A stretch of DNA of 48,810 nucleotides, from the NCBI RefSeq assembly GCF_004115085.1, contig NZ_QXJP01000029.1, positions 1 through 48,810 on the forward strand, written 5' to 3'. Positions 1 to 7,621 of this stretch are shown piece by piece (within the stretch, counting starts at the first letter, position 1; every line of letters begins with the position of its first letter). Origin of the DNA: Longirhabdus pacifica (lineage in GTDB: Bacteria; Bacillota; Bacilli; Paenibacillales; DSM-105158). The notes below the pieces were generated by a model that saw nothing but the letters and a program-made list of their open reading frames with translations, was not told the DNA's origin and did not search any database. The position numbers were made by a program, and so were the translations under genes.

Positions 1-146
1 TCCTTTCTATCTTTTCTTCTTCCTTGTAGCTGCCGTTAAAAAAGGCAATGGAATATACCAGGACTTTGCCGCATGGCTTAGTCCTGGTTATTCGCTTGTC
101 TTTTAGGTAGCGTATGGCTAGGGGATCCAAAACATACTTTGATTTT
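1..146 (+). repeat. Repeat family A, partial copy (right-hand part)
   Basis: This stretch matches the right-hand third of the full copies at 9083-9590 and 45763-46202. It contains the hairpin CCAGGACT/AGTCCTGG and the closing TAGCTG/TGGCTA stem before GGGGATCC. The closing stem keeps its pairing through G-T wobbles on the + strand. Similarity to the 45.8-kb copy continues to about 146 (AAAACATA then T-rich DNA). The left part lies outside the window. Confidence 0.85.
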
Positions 147-173
147 AAATTAATAGAAATAAGTGAATAAAAC

Positions 174-189
174 AATAACGAATGTTATT
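174..189. promoter_or_regulatory. Palindromic operator candidate upstream of the RNPP regulator
   Basis: A perfect inverted repeat, AATAAC-GAAT-GTTATT, lies 85 bp before the regulator start. It is flanked by two copies of TTAAT[AG]GAAATAAGT at 150-164 and 235-249. The layout suits autoregulation by an HTH dimer. This is inference only; a related string, TAGAAATAAGTG, also occurs before the lipoprotein gene near 3817. Confidence 0.4.
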
Positions 190-274
190 TAAGCGACATG
201 AAAGACGATACTTCGACATTGATTTAATGCTATATTAATGGAAATAAGTTTCTTTAAAATAGGGGAGATATAAA

Positions 275-1546
275 ATGATAGAAACTATGAAAACATTGGG
301 GGAATTAGTTAAAAGACAGAGAGAAAACCAAAACATCACGCTAGGGCGGCTACAAGAAGAACTAGGGATTAACAAAGGAGTAATAAGCAAGATTGAAAAT
401 GGAGACACAAAACGGCCAGAGTTTAAAACGATATTCACTATCGCAGATGCCCTGTCTATCCCTCATGAAAAAATTATAGATAAATACGTAGAAGTAGAAA
501 ATCGTCCGGAAGTTTTACATGAATTACTTGTTAAAACCATTACAATAACGGATGATATTAAGCTCATAAAAAAAATAGCTTTATTGTACATTGAATCAGA
601 TAAGCATGAAACAGAAGATGCACTATCCTCTTTGTATTCCTACACAAAAACAGTCGAAAATAAAGAGATAAGATTAACACTATACATACAAATCGCTGAA
701 TATGCACGACTAAGAGGTATACCACCATTTATCGCTAAAGGATTAGTGGAATCGTACTTCATTCACTTTCAGGACATTACAAGAGATAAAAAGACGTATG
801 CAGAAGGAAAAGAAATTATCCATTACATGGACTTCTTACCAAACGAAACACAACGTGAATTTTATTTTAAAATGTGCAGACAAGCCTTTGCATTAAAGGA
901 ATACGAAGAAGCCATTGAACTAACCCAATGTGGGCTATCCATTTCCGGCAAGACATCCGAACTAGAAACCAGAGCATATGGAACCATGATTAATGCTTAT
1001 TATTTCCTTGAAAAATACGAAGATGTAGAAAAACATTTGCCTAAATTCGAACAATTAGATTATTTTGATAATGTCAAAGAAGTAATTCAAGTGTTGCGAG
1101 CAAATATAAAAGCAAAACAAAAAGAATATGATACTGCTATATCCATATTAAAACAGTGTTATATGACAGTTACCGATAAACAAAAAATACATATCATCAA
1201 CGACTTACTGGACATTTACATGGAACTAAATCGGATAGAAGACATACAACAAATCGTACAAACAGAGAACGAATTTCTACCGACAGAACCTGTTGAACAT
1301 CATTATGAAGGAATGGGAAAATACTATGTAACCAAGGGTAATTTTAAAATGAAGCATGGTAATGTAAATGAAGCCATACATTGTTATAGTGAAGGGTTAA
1401 AAGCGTATATCTATATCCAGCGATATGAAGAAGCTTTAAGCATATATGCTCAAATTATTTCTTCTTGTGTTGAAAATAACTATGAACTCAATGCACCCCA
1501 ATTGCAGCAAATCAATGAAGCAGCTAAAATGATCAAGAACAAATAA
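275..1546 (+). CDS. RNPP-family quorum-sensing regulator (NprR/PlcR-like)
   Basis: A 423-residue protein with an N-terminal XRE-type helix-turn-helix (about residues 8-62, with GELVKRQRENQNIT followed by GVISKIENGD) and a long helical C-terminal part with TPR-like repeats (about 120-420). This is the architecture of NprR, PlcR and AimR, cytoplasmic transcription factors switched by an imported oligopeptide. The length equals that of typical NprR. AGGGGAG lies 8 bp before the ATG. A secreted-type propeptide gene follows 14 bp downstream, the usual RNPP arrangement. The targets are not visible; plasmid transfer or the surface genes are reasonable guesses. A lysogeny-type AimR is less likely because no phage structural genes are present. 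Confidence 0.85.
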   Translation: MIETMKTLGELVKRQRENQNITLGRLQEELGINKGVISKIENGDTKRPEFKTIFTIADALSIPHEKIIDKYVEVENRPEVLHELLVKTITITDDIKLIKKIALLYIESDKHETEDALSSLYSYTKTVENKEIRLTLYIQIAEYARLRGIPPFIAKGLVESYFIHFQDITRDKKTYAEGKEIIHYMDFLPNETQREFYFKMCRQAFALKEYEEAIELTQCGLSISGKTSELETRAYGTMINAYYFLEKYEDVEKHLPKFEQLDYFDNVKEVIQVLRANIKAKQKEYDTAISILKQCYMTVTDKQKIHIINDLLDIYMELNRIEDIQQIVQTENEFLPTEPVEHHYEGMGKYYVTKGNFKMKHGNVNEAIHCYSEGLKAYIYIQRYEEALSIYAQIISSCVENNYELNAPQLQQINEAAKMIKNK

Positions 1547-1560
1547 GGAGGATGATCATC

Positions 1561-1671
1561 ATGAAAAAATTATGTGCAACACTTTTATTGTTATCTGTTA
1601 TAGTTTTTAGTACCACACCACCTATAGGTGACGTTATCGTAACATCTGTCATTCACTTTGACGAAAGATAA
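1561..1671 (+). CDS. Phr/NprX-like signalling propeptide
   Basis: A 36-residue peptide with a basic start (MKKL), a hydrophobic core (about residues 5-17) and a polar C-terminal tail ending HFDER. A strong AAGGAGG site lies 8-10 bp upstream and overlaps the stop of the RNPP regulator, so the two are co-transcribed. RNPP receptors are normally followed by such a gene, whose product is exported, cut and re-imported as a 5-10 residue signal. The mature signal cannot be assigned; the C-terminal residues (VIVTSVIHFDER region) are the likely source. No known signal such as LPFEF or SKPDIVG is present, so a private signal is inferred. Confidence 0.75.
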   Translation: MKKLCATLLLLSVIVFSTTPPIGDVIVTSVIHFDER

Positions 1672-1691
1672 CATATAAAGCAATAACAAAA

Positions 1692-1734
1692 ACACACGTA
1701 GCGATTACATGAAGTAATCCATCGTGTGTTTTTT
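1692..1734 (+). terminator. Rho-independent terminator after the regulator-peptide pair
   Basis: ACACACG at 1692-1698 pairs with CGTGTGT at 1723-1729, with inner pairing GATTAC/GTAATC, followed by a run of T. Confidence 0.85.
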
Positions 1735-1762
1735 GGTGTCAATGTAAAAGGAAGAGAAGAGT

Positions 1763-1811
1763 AAAAACACGTAAAGATGCGTTTTAAAAACTCATCTTTA
1801 CGTGTTTTTTT
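1763..1811. terminator. Second, bidirectional terminator hairpin
   Basis: The arms (AAACACGTAAAGATG and CATCTTTACGTGTTT) form a stem of about 17 bp, with A-rich DNA on the left and a T run on the right, so it can stop transcripts from either side. Together with the terminator at 1692 it insulates the quorum module from the region downstream. Confidence 0.8.
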
Positions 1812-1869
1812 ATTTTCGTATTTCTATTGATTTTAATAATAAAACAATGCCGTAACAAATATTTTTCCA

Positions 1870-2110
1870 CTGTAATACATAATGACAGCTTGCTCTGCAA
1901 GCTTACGGTCACTTTGGGTCATCCTTGCCTTTTCCGGCACATCCTATCATCCTCGCTACCTTGTCAAAAGTTTTCTCGGCATATCCTCGCTTCACTGTGG
2001 TATTCCAAAATCCTTTTGACAAGCAAGTTGTACCGTCCAGCAGCCGCAAAAGTCGGCTTAACTGGAACCTTGGTACAACTACGCTATGTAGTATTTCAAT
2101 ATAGCAGCAT
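1870..2110 (+). repeat. Repeat family B, copy 1 (structured)
   Basis: This shares blocks with 46395-46505: TTTTCTCGGCATATCCTCGC, GGTATTCCAA, and a long hairpin. The hairpin is AGTTGTACC/GGTACAACT outside, then GTCCAG/CTGGAAC, then AGCCG/CGGCT. The tip loop differs between copies while pairing is kept. A 115-codon reading frame crosses the region, but it follows the hairpins and has no ribosome site, so the region is treated as non-coding. It lies between terminators and the promoter of the sigma-factor gene. Confidence 0.65.
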
Positions 2111-2195
2111 CCTTATGATACGTCATGACCGGAGGCAAATATACGTGACCTTATTTAAACAAAAAATTATTTAAAAAGGAAAATAAAAGAATAAG

Positions 2196-2230
2196 TTTAC
2201 ATTTTTTCTTTTAAATTCTTTTTTATATAT
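2196..2230 (+). promoter_or_regulatory. TTTACA-type promoter of the TcdR-like sigma gene
   Basis: TTTACA at 2196-2201 is followed about 20 bp later by TTATATAT. The same TTTACA, T-rich spacer and TATATA element precedes the next gene at 2754. TTTACA is the known -35 element of TcdR/BotR/UviA-type sigma factors, so self-activation by the product of this gene is inferred. Confidence 0.65.
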
Positions 2231-2245
2231 AGGGGGTGTATAAAA

Positions 2246-2740
2246 GTGGAAATGTTAAATCTCGTACATGAAAGCAAAACTAGAAATAAAGATTCAATTT
2301 TAAAGATCATTCAGGAATATCTACCACTCATCAAAAAGTACAAACGTAAACTACACTACGAAGATGGAGAAAACGATCTGATTGAAAAACTCATTCATAT
2401 CTTATATGACCTACCAGAATTAAAAGAAGAAGACATAAGTAAATATATTGCAACATCAATAAAACATCAGTATATTTACTTATCAAAAAAATACTATGCC
2501 ACAAAAAACAAAGAATTCTTAACGAATGAATTTAACCATTATTGTACGATAGAAGACCCGTTACTACTAAAACTAGCAATAGAGCAACTGACCGAAAAGC
2601 AAAAAAAAATCATTCTATATAAGTACGTATATGGATACAAAATAAAAGAAATTAGTCACATGATGAAGCTTTCCAGACAAAGCGTATATAAGCACCAAAA
2701 ACAAGCATATGAAACATTAAAAAAATGGATTTTAAATTAA
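2246..2740 (+). CDS. TcdR/UviA/BotR-like alternative sigma factor
   Basis: A 164-residue protein. The N-terminal half carries the motif LIKKYKRKLHYEDGENDLIE typical of the HTH_16 segment of TcdR-group factors. The C-terminal half (about 108-160) is a sigma region 4 helix-turn-helix with LTEKQKKIILYKYVYGYKIK and then ISHMMKLSRQSVYKHQ. The GTG start is chosen because AGGGGGTG lies 7 bp before it; an ATG two codons later is too far from it. Known relatives direct RNA polymerase to toxin, bacteriocin and holin genes. Here the next gene shares its promoter type and a UviB-like holin lies 2 kb downstream, which supports the assignment. A generic sigma-70-like regulator is the alternative. Confidence 0.72.
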   Translation: MEMLNLVHESKTRNKDSILKIIQEYLPLIKKYKRKLHYEDGENDLIEKLIHILYDLPELKEEDISKYIATSIKHQYIYLSKKYYATKNKEFLTNEFNHYCTIEDPLLLKLAIEQLTEKQKKIILYKYVYGYKIKEISHMMKLSRQSVYKHQKQAYETLKKWILN

Positions 2741-2753
2741 ATTAATAAAAAAG

Positions 2754-2788
2754 TTTACATTTTTAATAAAGTTTTCTTCTTTATATAG
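2754..2788 (+). promoter_or_regulatory. TTTACA-type promoter of the glycosidase-like gene
   Basis: TTTACA at 2754-2759, a 20-bp T-rich spacer, then TTTATATAG. It aligns base for base with the promoter of the sigma gene around the -35 (AGTTTACATTTTT in both). A leader of about 115 bp with small hairpins follows. Confidence 0.65.
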
Positions 2789-2905
2789 TGAAGAGGAAAA
2801 AACCTCTACAACAAAATACATACCCAATAATCCATGAGGGATGCATGGATGAACGGTACATCCTTGTATTTTGAAACAAATTTAAAATAAAAGGAGAATT
2901 TTAAA

Positions 2906-3727
2906 ATGGCCTTAGAAGATCACTATTTTAGTCACTTTAAATATACTAAATCAGAAAGCGATGCATTAGTAACTGCATTATATTGCGATCCAGAAGATTT
3001 AAATTTGAGGTATCTTCAATATGATGCAATATTTGATAAATCAAGAAGTGGAGTTAATGGGACTTTTTATTCGTATCATGATGAAGAAAAAGACATAGAA
3101 CCGTATGCTCTAGGAATTTTTATGGAGAATGGTTACAAAGTAAAAAATGGTAGTGATATCAATGGAGTTGATAAAAAAGACAAAAGAAGATATCGGGGTA
3201 CAATGTACTATCTTAACGGCAAAGTTAACGTTGGTGTTTGTTTTAATATTAAGCAATTAACATATGAACGTGTTAGTTGGGCTGTCGGTGGATTTTCTTT
3301 ACACTTGGACCAATCGTTAACTGATGAGGAATATCGCAAATCTCTCGAAATTGAAGAGTTAAAAAATGTTGATTCAGGGACTAACACACGCCCCCGTACT
3401 TTACTTGGATATGATATTAGTAAGAATAAAATGTTATTAGTAACTGTTTTTAATTATGACGATCCAAAAAATTTTAAAAAAGGCGTAACTATATATGAAG
3501 GTAGACAACTTATGAGAAGACTAGGTTGTGATATGGGTATTCATTTAGATGGTGGAGGATCCTCGGCGGTCGTAGTACGTCCCATTGGTGGAGATATACA
3601 CAAAGGTTTTACTACTGATGGAGGATTAGGAAAAACTGGATTTATGATCGATACAGGAACATCCGAGTCTACACCCCAGGAAAGTAGTACAATATCTGGT
3701 TCAACTGATATATGGATTGGGCTATAA
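2906..3727 (+). CDS. Phosphodiester glycosidase-like (NAGPA domain) protein without signal peptide
   Basis: A 273-residue protein. The segment from about 110 to 250 has the NAGPA-family pattern: WAVGGFSL, then NTRPRTLLGYD, LLVTVFNYDD, and the signature LGCDMGIHLDGGGSSAVV. In the family this domain cleaves phosphodiester-linked sugars such as N-acetylglucosamine-1-phosphate. Secreted bacterial members normally have a signal peptide; none is visible here (the start MALEDHYFSHF is polar). AAAGGAG precedes the ATG. The gene has its own TTTACA promoter and a strong terminator. Export through the UviB-like holin encoded downstream would parallel the TcdE/UviB systems; this is inference. Confidence 0.7.
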   Translation: MALEDHYFSHFKYTKSESDALVTALYCDPEDLNLRYLQYDAIFDKSRSGVNGTFYSYHDEEKDIEPYALGIFMENGYKVKNGSDINGVDKKDKRRYRGTMYYLNGKVNVGVCFNIKQLTYERVSWAVGGFSLHLDQSLTDEEYRKSLEIEELKNVDSGTNTRPRTLLGYDISKNKMLLVTVFNYDDPKNFKKGVTIYEGRQLMRRLGCDMGIHLDGGGSSAVVVRPIGGDIHKGFTTDGGLGKTGFMIDTGTSESTPQESSTISGSTDIWIGL

Positions 3728-3744
3728 TAAAACTTTAAAGAAAT

Positions 3745-3776
3745 GAAAGGAGAAAATAATACTTTTTCTCCTTTTT
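3745..3776 (+). terminator. Terminator after the glycosidase-like gene
   Basis: AAAGGAGAAA pairs with TTTCTCCTTT across a short AT loop and is followed by TTC. It separates this gene from the lipoprotein gene. Confidence 0.8.
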
Positions 3777-3839
3777 CATAAACCTCTGTTGCTTATTTGT
3801 TAATACTCAACTAATATAGAAATAAGTGGAGGTGTTTTT

Positions 3840-4463
3840 ATGAAAAAAATTAATTTATTATTATCATTAATTCTATTCATTACGATAACTGGTTGTGATA
3901 ATCTTCGTGATGATACGACAGAGGTTAGTAGCTCTACTAACGAGGAAGAAAAAAACAGTATGACAAAATTACAAGAAGAAAACGATAAACTAAAAAAAGA
4001 AATTGAGAATTTACAAACTAGAATTGACTCATTAGAAGAAAGTAACTTTCAATTTGAGAATACAATACACGACAAGAAAAAAATTATTATGCCAGATACT
4101 GATGAAATTATTTTTGATCAAAAAATACCCTTTGAAATATTAGAAATATTTCAAACCTATATTAATGCTTTAGAAACAAACGACGTGAAATTAATGAATA
4201 CTATTCTCGCCTATCAACCTCAACCCACCAATCTTTCTTATTTAACAGGATACACAGAAGAATCAATTAAAAATAACAGTAATACTGAATATAAACTAAT
4301 TTCTTTAAGGGGACCCCACGAAGAAGGTGAGGATACCATTTACGTGCAGGTAGAATTTGAATATGTAACAGAAGACAACGTTATCGAAAGTGTTGGAGGA
4401 ATATTCACTTTACAATCATTAGAAGCATACAATTATGTTTGGAAAATAGTGAAACAAACATAA
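3840..4463 (+). CDS. Lipoprotein with coiled coil and NTF2-like C-terminal part
   Basis: A 207-residue protein with a lipoprotein signal (hydrophobic residues 5-17, lipobox ITGC, Cys19). It has a charged coiled-coil segment at about 36-80 (LQEENDKLKKEIENLQTRID) and a C-terminal alpha/beta part from about 95 on (LEIFQTYINALETND to YNYVWKIVKQT) that resembles small NTF2/SnoaL-like folds. GGAGGTG lies before the ATG. A weak promoter (TTGCTT, 17 bp, TAATAT) lies upstream, so it may be transcribed apart from the glycosidase gene. The membrane-anchored location next to a putative exported enzyme and a holin would suit an immunity or accessory role; nothing in the sequence proves this. Confidence 0.65.
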   Translation: MKKINLLLSLILFITITGCDNLRDDTTEVSSSTNEEEKNSMTKLQEENDKLKKEIENLQTRIDSLEESNFQFENTIHDKKKIIMPDTDEIIFDQKIPFEILEIFQTYINALETNDVKLMNTILAYQPQPTNLSYLTGYTEESIKNNSNTEYKLISLRGPHEEGEDTIYVQVEFEYVTEDNVIESVGGIFTLQSLEAYNYVWKIVKQT

Positions 4464-4577
4464 CCATATAGATTGATATATAGATGAATTTAGTGGTTAT
4501 TTTGCACCTAATTTATATAGAAGATAATGGAGAGATTTCATCGGCAAGTTAATGCTTCCTAGATGGGAGTGATTATA

Positions 4578-4808
4578 TTGGAAAGCGAACTTATTAAAAT
4601 AGCCGTCAGCCAAGGTCTTTGGGCAACTTTAGCTGTTGTACTTATACTTTACATCTTAAAAGCACAAGAAAAACGAGATCAAAAACAAGCAGAAAGAGAA
4701 ACTAAGTACCAAGAAATAATTAAAAACTTATCACATCAATTAAATATTGTAACCGATCTAAAACAGGATATAAAAGATATAAAAAATCATATTATATCTA
4801 GTAAATAA
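4578..4808 (+). CDS. UviB/BhlA-family holin-like protein
   Basis: A 76-residue protein with one N-terminal membrane span (about residues 9-29, GLWATLAVVLILYILKAQ) and a highly charged helical tail (EKRDQKQAERETKYQE onward). This is the BhlA/UviB pattern. The TTG at 4578 is preferred because GGGAGTG lies 8 bp upstream; the in-frame ATG at 4563 has no ribosome site. In Clostridium, UviB and the related TcdE lie next to a sigma factor of the UviA/TcdR group and assist release of bacteriocin or toxin. The same pairing is seen here. A terminator follows immediately. Confidence 0.8.
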   Translation: MESELIKIAVSQGLWATLAVVLILYILKAQEKRDQKQAERETKYQEIIKNLSHQLNIVTDLKQDIKDIKNHIISSK

Positions 4809-4810
4809 AA

Positions 4811-4839
4811 AGAAATGATATAACAATCATTTCTTTTTT
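4811..4839 (+). terminator. Terminator after the holin gene
   Basis: AGAAATGAT pairs with ATCATTTCT and is followed by T6. Confidence 0.85.
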
Positions 4840-4936
4840 ATTTACGAAATTTATGTTTATTTAAATGTTAATATGATTTTACCCACAAAAAAATAACCAC
4901 CCCAACTAGGAACGGATTATATGTTATAATTTATAT

Positions 4937-4991
4937 ACGGGTGAGGAAGCACCTTCCCGTTAGCGTCTCTATACGTATAGGGGTGCTTTTT
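4937..4991 (+). ncRNA. Candidate short structured RNA or terminator hairpin
   Basis: TATAAT at 4925-4930 precedes a compact structured stretch. AAGCACC (4947-4953) pairs with GGTGCTT (4982-4988), an inner TATACGTATA palindrome sits in the loop, and a T run ends it. It converges on the 3' end of the interrupted nuclease gene. No -35 box is clear, so a simple terminator is possible. Confidence 0.4.
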
Positions 4992-5578
4992 CTATTTTTC
5001 ACAGGCTACCCCATCGCCATCTCTGTCCAAACTAGTACTATATCCCGCATCACCTTTATGAAGGGGTGCGGCTCCTGCCGCTTTGGCTTCTGAACAGTTG
5101 GCAAAAGGCTGTGTACCTGTTGTTTCCTCTATGACAACTAAATCAACACTATCAGTGTCTACTTCTCCCTCAATTACAAAAAGTACTCTTGCACCATCTT
5201 CATATTCAGAGAGTTGGTTTGCCACCCATGAACCAGCACCGCGGTTGTCGGAGGGATCAACGTAGGCCACGCTTGCACCTTGTCCACCTTCCTCGCACAT
5301 TGCCATCGGCCACTCATCACGGTCATGATCGGCTTTGGTGTCTATGCCCGCAAGGGACTCATCACGGTTTTCATCTGCACCGTCACGGTCAATTGTACAT
5401 ATTTGAGACTCGCCGTTCTCTATTGCTAAGGAAATGTGGGCAGCAGTCTCAGGATACTTGTCGGCAGGAAATTGAAGTGTTACAGGTTCAGATATGCTTA
5501 CCGATGTTGAAGCTGTCATTGCCTCGCCAATTAAAACGGTTTGTGTGTCATTGTCCCAACCAATTTCTACCCCTAGGG
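4992..5578 (-). pseudogene. 3' part of an IS-interrupted NucB-like secreted nuclease with excalibur domain
   Basis: Reading leftward from the IS edge, the frame starts [17 protein letters not shown], which completes a stalk (copper amine oxidase N-like) domain begun at 6800-7031. It then has the NucA/NucB-type signature [10 protein letters not shown] with GSWVANQL, and ends with an excalibur calcium-binding domain ([22 protein letters not shown]). The ATG at 5519 inside this part has no ribosome site, so it is not a true start. Removing the IS and one 3-bp duplication joins the halves in frame (EALGVEIGW), giving 271 residues. Before insertion this was a secreted DNase, possibly surface-bound; it is now split. 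Confidence 0.85.
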
Positions 5579-5657
5579 TGGATCGGCTACACTTAGCTAG
5601 ACAGAAAAATTAAGGTCAAGTAGACTAGAACTAATAATATATGAGGAGCGTTCTACA

Positions 5658-5942
5658 ATGACCAAAAGAACAAGAAGAACATTTACGCCTGAATTCAAAC
5701 AACAAATGGTGAATCTTTATCAAAGTGGCAAGCCGAGAAAAGACATTATTCAAGAATATGAATTAACTCCATCCGCCTTAGACAAGTGGATTAAACAATC
5801 TCAAATCTCTGGTTCATTTAAAGAAAAAGATAATCGGACTCCAGAAGAGCAAGAGTTAATCCAGTTACGCAAAGAATTAAAACACTTACGAATGGAAAAT
5901 GATATTTTAAAGCAAGCCGCGCTGATAATGGGACGAAAGTAA
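5658..5942 (+). CDS. IS3-family transposase OrfA
   Basis: A 94-residue protein with an N-terminal HTH_Tnp_1 fold (RRTFTPEFKQQMVNLYQSGK) and a C-terminal leucine-zipper-like helix (LIQLRKELKHLRMENDILKQ). It binds the IS ends and dimerises with OrfB. It ends 2 bp before the OrfB start in a different frame, so either re-initiation or frameshifting would produce the fusion transposase. No classical A6G slippery run is present at the junction. Confidence 0.93.
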   Translation: MTKRTRRTFTPEFKQQMVNLYQSGKPRKDIIQEYELTPSALDKWIKQSQISGSFKEKDNRTPEEQELIQLRKELKHLRMENDILKQAALIMGRK

Positions 5943-5944
5943 AT

Positions 5945-6781
5945 GTGATTAAAAGTAATCAACACAGATACTCGATATCAGCAATGTGTAGCGTCCTACA
6001 ACTACCTAGAGCAACGTATTATTACGAAGTGAAGCAACGTCAAACAAATGACGATAAAATTGTTCCACTTATACAAGAAATCTTTCGAAAAAGTCGGAAT
6101 AACTACGGCACACGTAAAATCAAAGTAGAGCTGAAAAAGCAAGGCTACATTGTTTCTAGACGGCGAATTGGTCGTATCATGAAACAGCAAGGTTTGGTGT
6201 CGACCTATACCGTGGCGCAGTTTAAACCGCACAAAACAACGTGTAATGAAGCGCCTATTGCTAATGAATTAGATCGTAATTTTCAACAAGAACAAGCATG
6301 TGCAGTTGTTGTTAGCGATTTAACTTATGTAAGAGTTGAAAATCGCTGGCACTATGTCTGCTTATTAGTGGATCTTTTTAGTCGTGAAATCATAGGTTAT
6401 AGTGCAGGTCCAAGTAAAGATGCAAAGCTAGTTTGGCGAGCATTTGCAAGCGTCAAGCAGCCTCTTGATCGTATAAAGTTATTTCATACCGATCGAGGCA
6501 ATGAGTTTAAAAACAAACTGATTGATGAGGCGTTAGAGACCTTTCATATTAAACGATCTTTAAGTGCCAAGGGTTGTCCTTATGATAATGCAGTGGCCGA
6601 GGCCACTTACAAGATCTTTAAAACAGAATTTGTAAGGCATTATCATTTTGAAAGTTTAGAAGATTTAAGGGTTCAATTGGCTGACTATGTGCACTGGTAT
6701 AATCATATTCGAATTCATGGAACATTGGGCTACATGAGCCCTGTTCAATATAAACGAGCTGACCTTAAAAAAGTTGTCTAG
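5945..6781 (+). CDS. IS3-family transposase OrfB (DDE integrase core)
   Basis: A 278-residue protein with the HTH_21 segment (YGTRKIKVELKKQGY) and an rve-type integrase core. The DDE residues are visible in VVVSDLTYVR, LFHTDRGNEF and DNAVAEATYKIFKTEF. It has a GTG start. The frame stays open upstream of the GTG, so a -1 frameshifted OrfAB product is also possible. The gene is intact, so the element may be active. Confidence 0.93.
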   Translation: MIKSNQHRYSISAMCSVLQLPRATYYYEVKQRQTNDDKIVPLIQEIFRKSRNNYGTRKIKVELKKQGYIVSRRRIGRIMKQQGLVSTYTVAQFKPHKTTCNEAPIANELDRNFQQEQACAVVVSDLTYVRVENRWHYVCLLVDLFSREIIGYSAGPSKDAKLVWRAFASVKQPLDRIKLFHTDRGNEFKNKLIDEALETFHIKRSLSAKGCPYDNAVAEATYKIFKTEFVRHYHFESLEDLRVQLADYVHWYNHIRIHGTLGYMSPVQYKRADLKKVV

Positions 6782-6799
6782 TTTTCTGTTGACAATCCA

Positions 6800-7031
6800 G
6801 GGCTTCTCCTGCTGCTCTCACAGGCAAGTATGTAGAACCTTCATATGTGATAGGGTACATTGTGGTTCCGCTCTGATCTTGAGGTGTCCAGTCCTCACCC
6901 ATAACCTTAAAATTAATGTTTTTGTTTAAATGCGCTTTGATTTCTTCCATATTTGCGCCAGCATATGCGCCAACCGTAAAAATAAGAACAGCGCAAAATA
7001 TAAAGGATATAGATAATACGTATTTCTTCAC
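6800..7031 (-). pseudogene. 5' part of the IS-interrupted secreted nuclease (signal peptide and stalk domain)
   Basis: Starts MKKYVLSISFIFCAVLIFTV, a signal peptide with probable cleavage after AYA. A stalk-type segment follows (MYPITYEGSTYLPVRAAGEAL) that is cut by the IS at 6799; the last residues of the open frame (QQKTRQLF) come from the IS. The ribosome site AAGGAGTGG precedes the ATG. The stalk domain is common in surface proteins of Bacilli. It lies next to the Tad prepilin peptidase gene on the same strand. Confidence 0.85.
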
Positions 7032-7119
7032 TTAAACCACTCCTTTTTTTGATTCAAATCGCTTTTTCATTCTATTATTATATCACGCTATCCCCCTTCT
7101 ACTTCATTGTTCAATTAAC

Positions 7120-7539
7120 TCACCATCCTATAACAAATACTATAAATGATATGAGAACAAATGGAGCCATAGGAAACGACTTTTGCTTGTTCTTCAAAAC
7201 CAAAAATATGAGTTGCAATATAAAGATGAAAACTGTAGTGAAAACTAAAATAATAGTTGGGCCCACACCACCTAAAGCAAGCCCTAAAAATAGAAACAAT
7301 TTCACATCTCCCCCGCCTACTTTATCAGGAGAGAAAAAAAACAATATGGACATACATGCAGCAGGCACTAAACCTAGAACATAAAATCCGATTGGATAAA
7401 CTGGAGCAACCATGTGCATCAACATCACCACCATAGCACCACCATACACCAACACGTTTGGAATCACTCTTTTTTTTAAATCCGTATACGTGGCTATCAT
7501 GAGTACACAACATGCCACAATGAAAATAAACGAATACAT
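7120..7539 (-). CDS. tadV: Prepilin peptidase, TadV/CpaA type (A24)
   Basis: A 139-residue membrane protein with four or five spans. The two catalytic aspartates of A24 peptidases are visible in TDLKKRVIPN (near residue 20) and GGGDVKL (near residue 76). It lacks the N-methylase domain of PilD, as is usual for TadV. It would cleave the leader of the Flp-like pilin encoded at 10496-10714. AAAGGAGAAGGG precedes the ATG. Its promoter at 7622-7650 is nearly identical to those of flp and the T4SS operon although the gene lies 2 kb from the rest of the cluster. Confidence 0.88.
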   Translation of the reverse strand: MYSFIFIVACCVLMIATYTDLKKRVIPNVLVYGGAMVVMLMHMVAPVYPIGFYVLGLVPAACMSILFFFSPDKVGGGDVKLFLFLGLALGGVGPTIILVFTTVFIFILQLIFLVLKNKQKSFPMAPFVLISFIVFVIGW

Positions 7540-7621
7540 GTAACCCTTCTCCTTTGATACAAATTCAATATTTTTATAAAATATAAAGATAAAAAATAAT
7601 GATGAAACTTAACCACCATTT

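Larger units (their letters stand above)
5579..6799 (+). mobile_element. Complete IS3-family insertion sequence (1221 bp)
   Basis: The ends are imperfect inverted repeats beginning TGGAT and sharing CTAGACA and TTAAGG blocks: left TGGATCGGCTACACTTAG, right (complement) TGGATTGTCAACAGAAAA. They are flanked by a 3-bp direct repeat GGG (5576-5578 and 6800-6802), as expected for IS3-family transposition. Two genes, orfA and orfB, fill the element. The intact ends and genes suggest a recent insertion. Confidence 0.93.

Noticed and set aside
1827..2174. Rightward 115-codon frame
   Set aside because: It crosses the conserved hairpins of repeat B, lacks a ribosome site, and its counterpart in the second copy is not conserved as protein.
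5083..5596. Rightward frames opposite the nuclease gene
   Set aside because: They are antisense to a clear NucB-excalibur coding sequence and cross the IS boundary.
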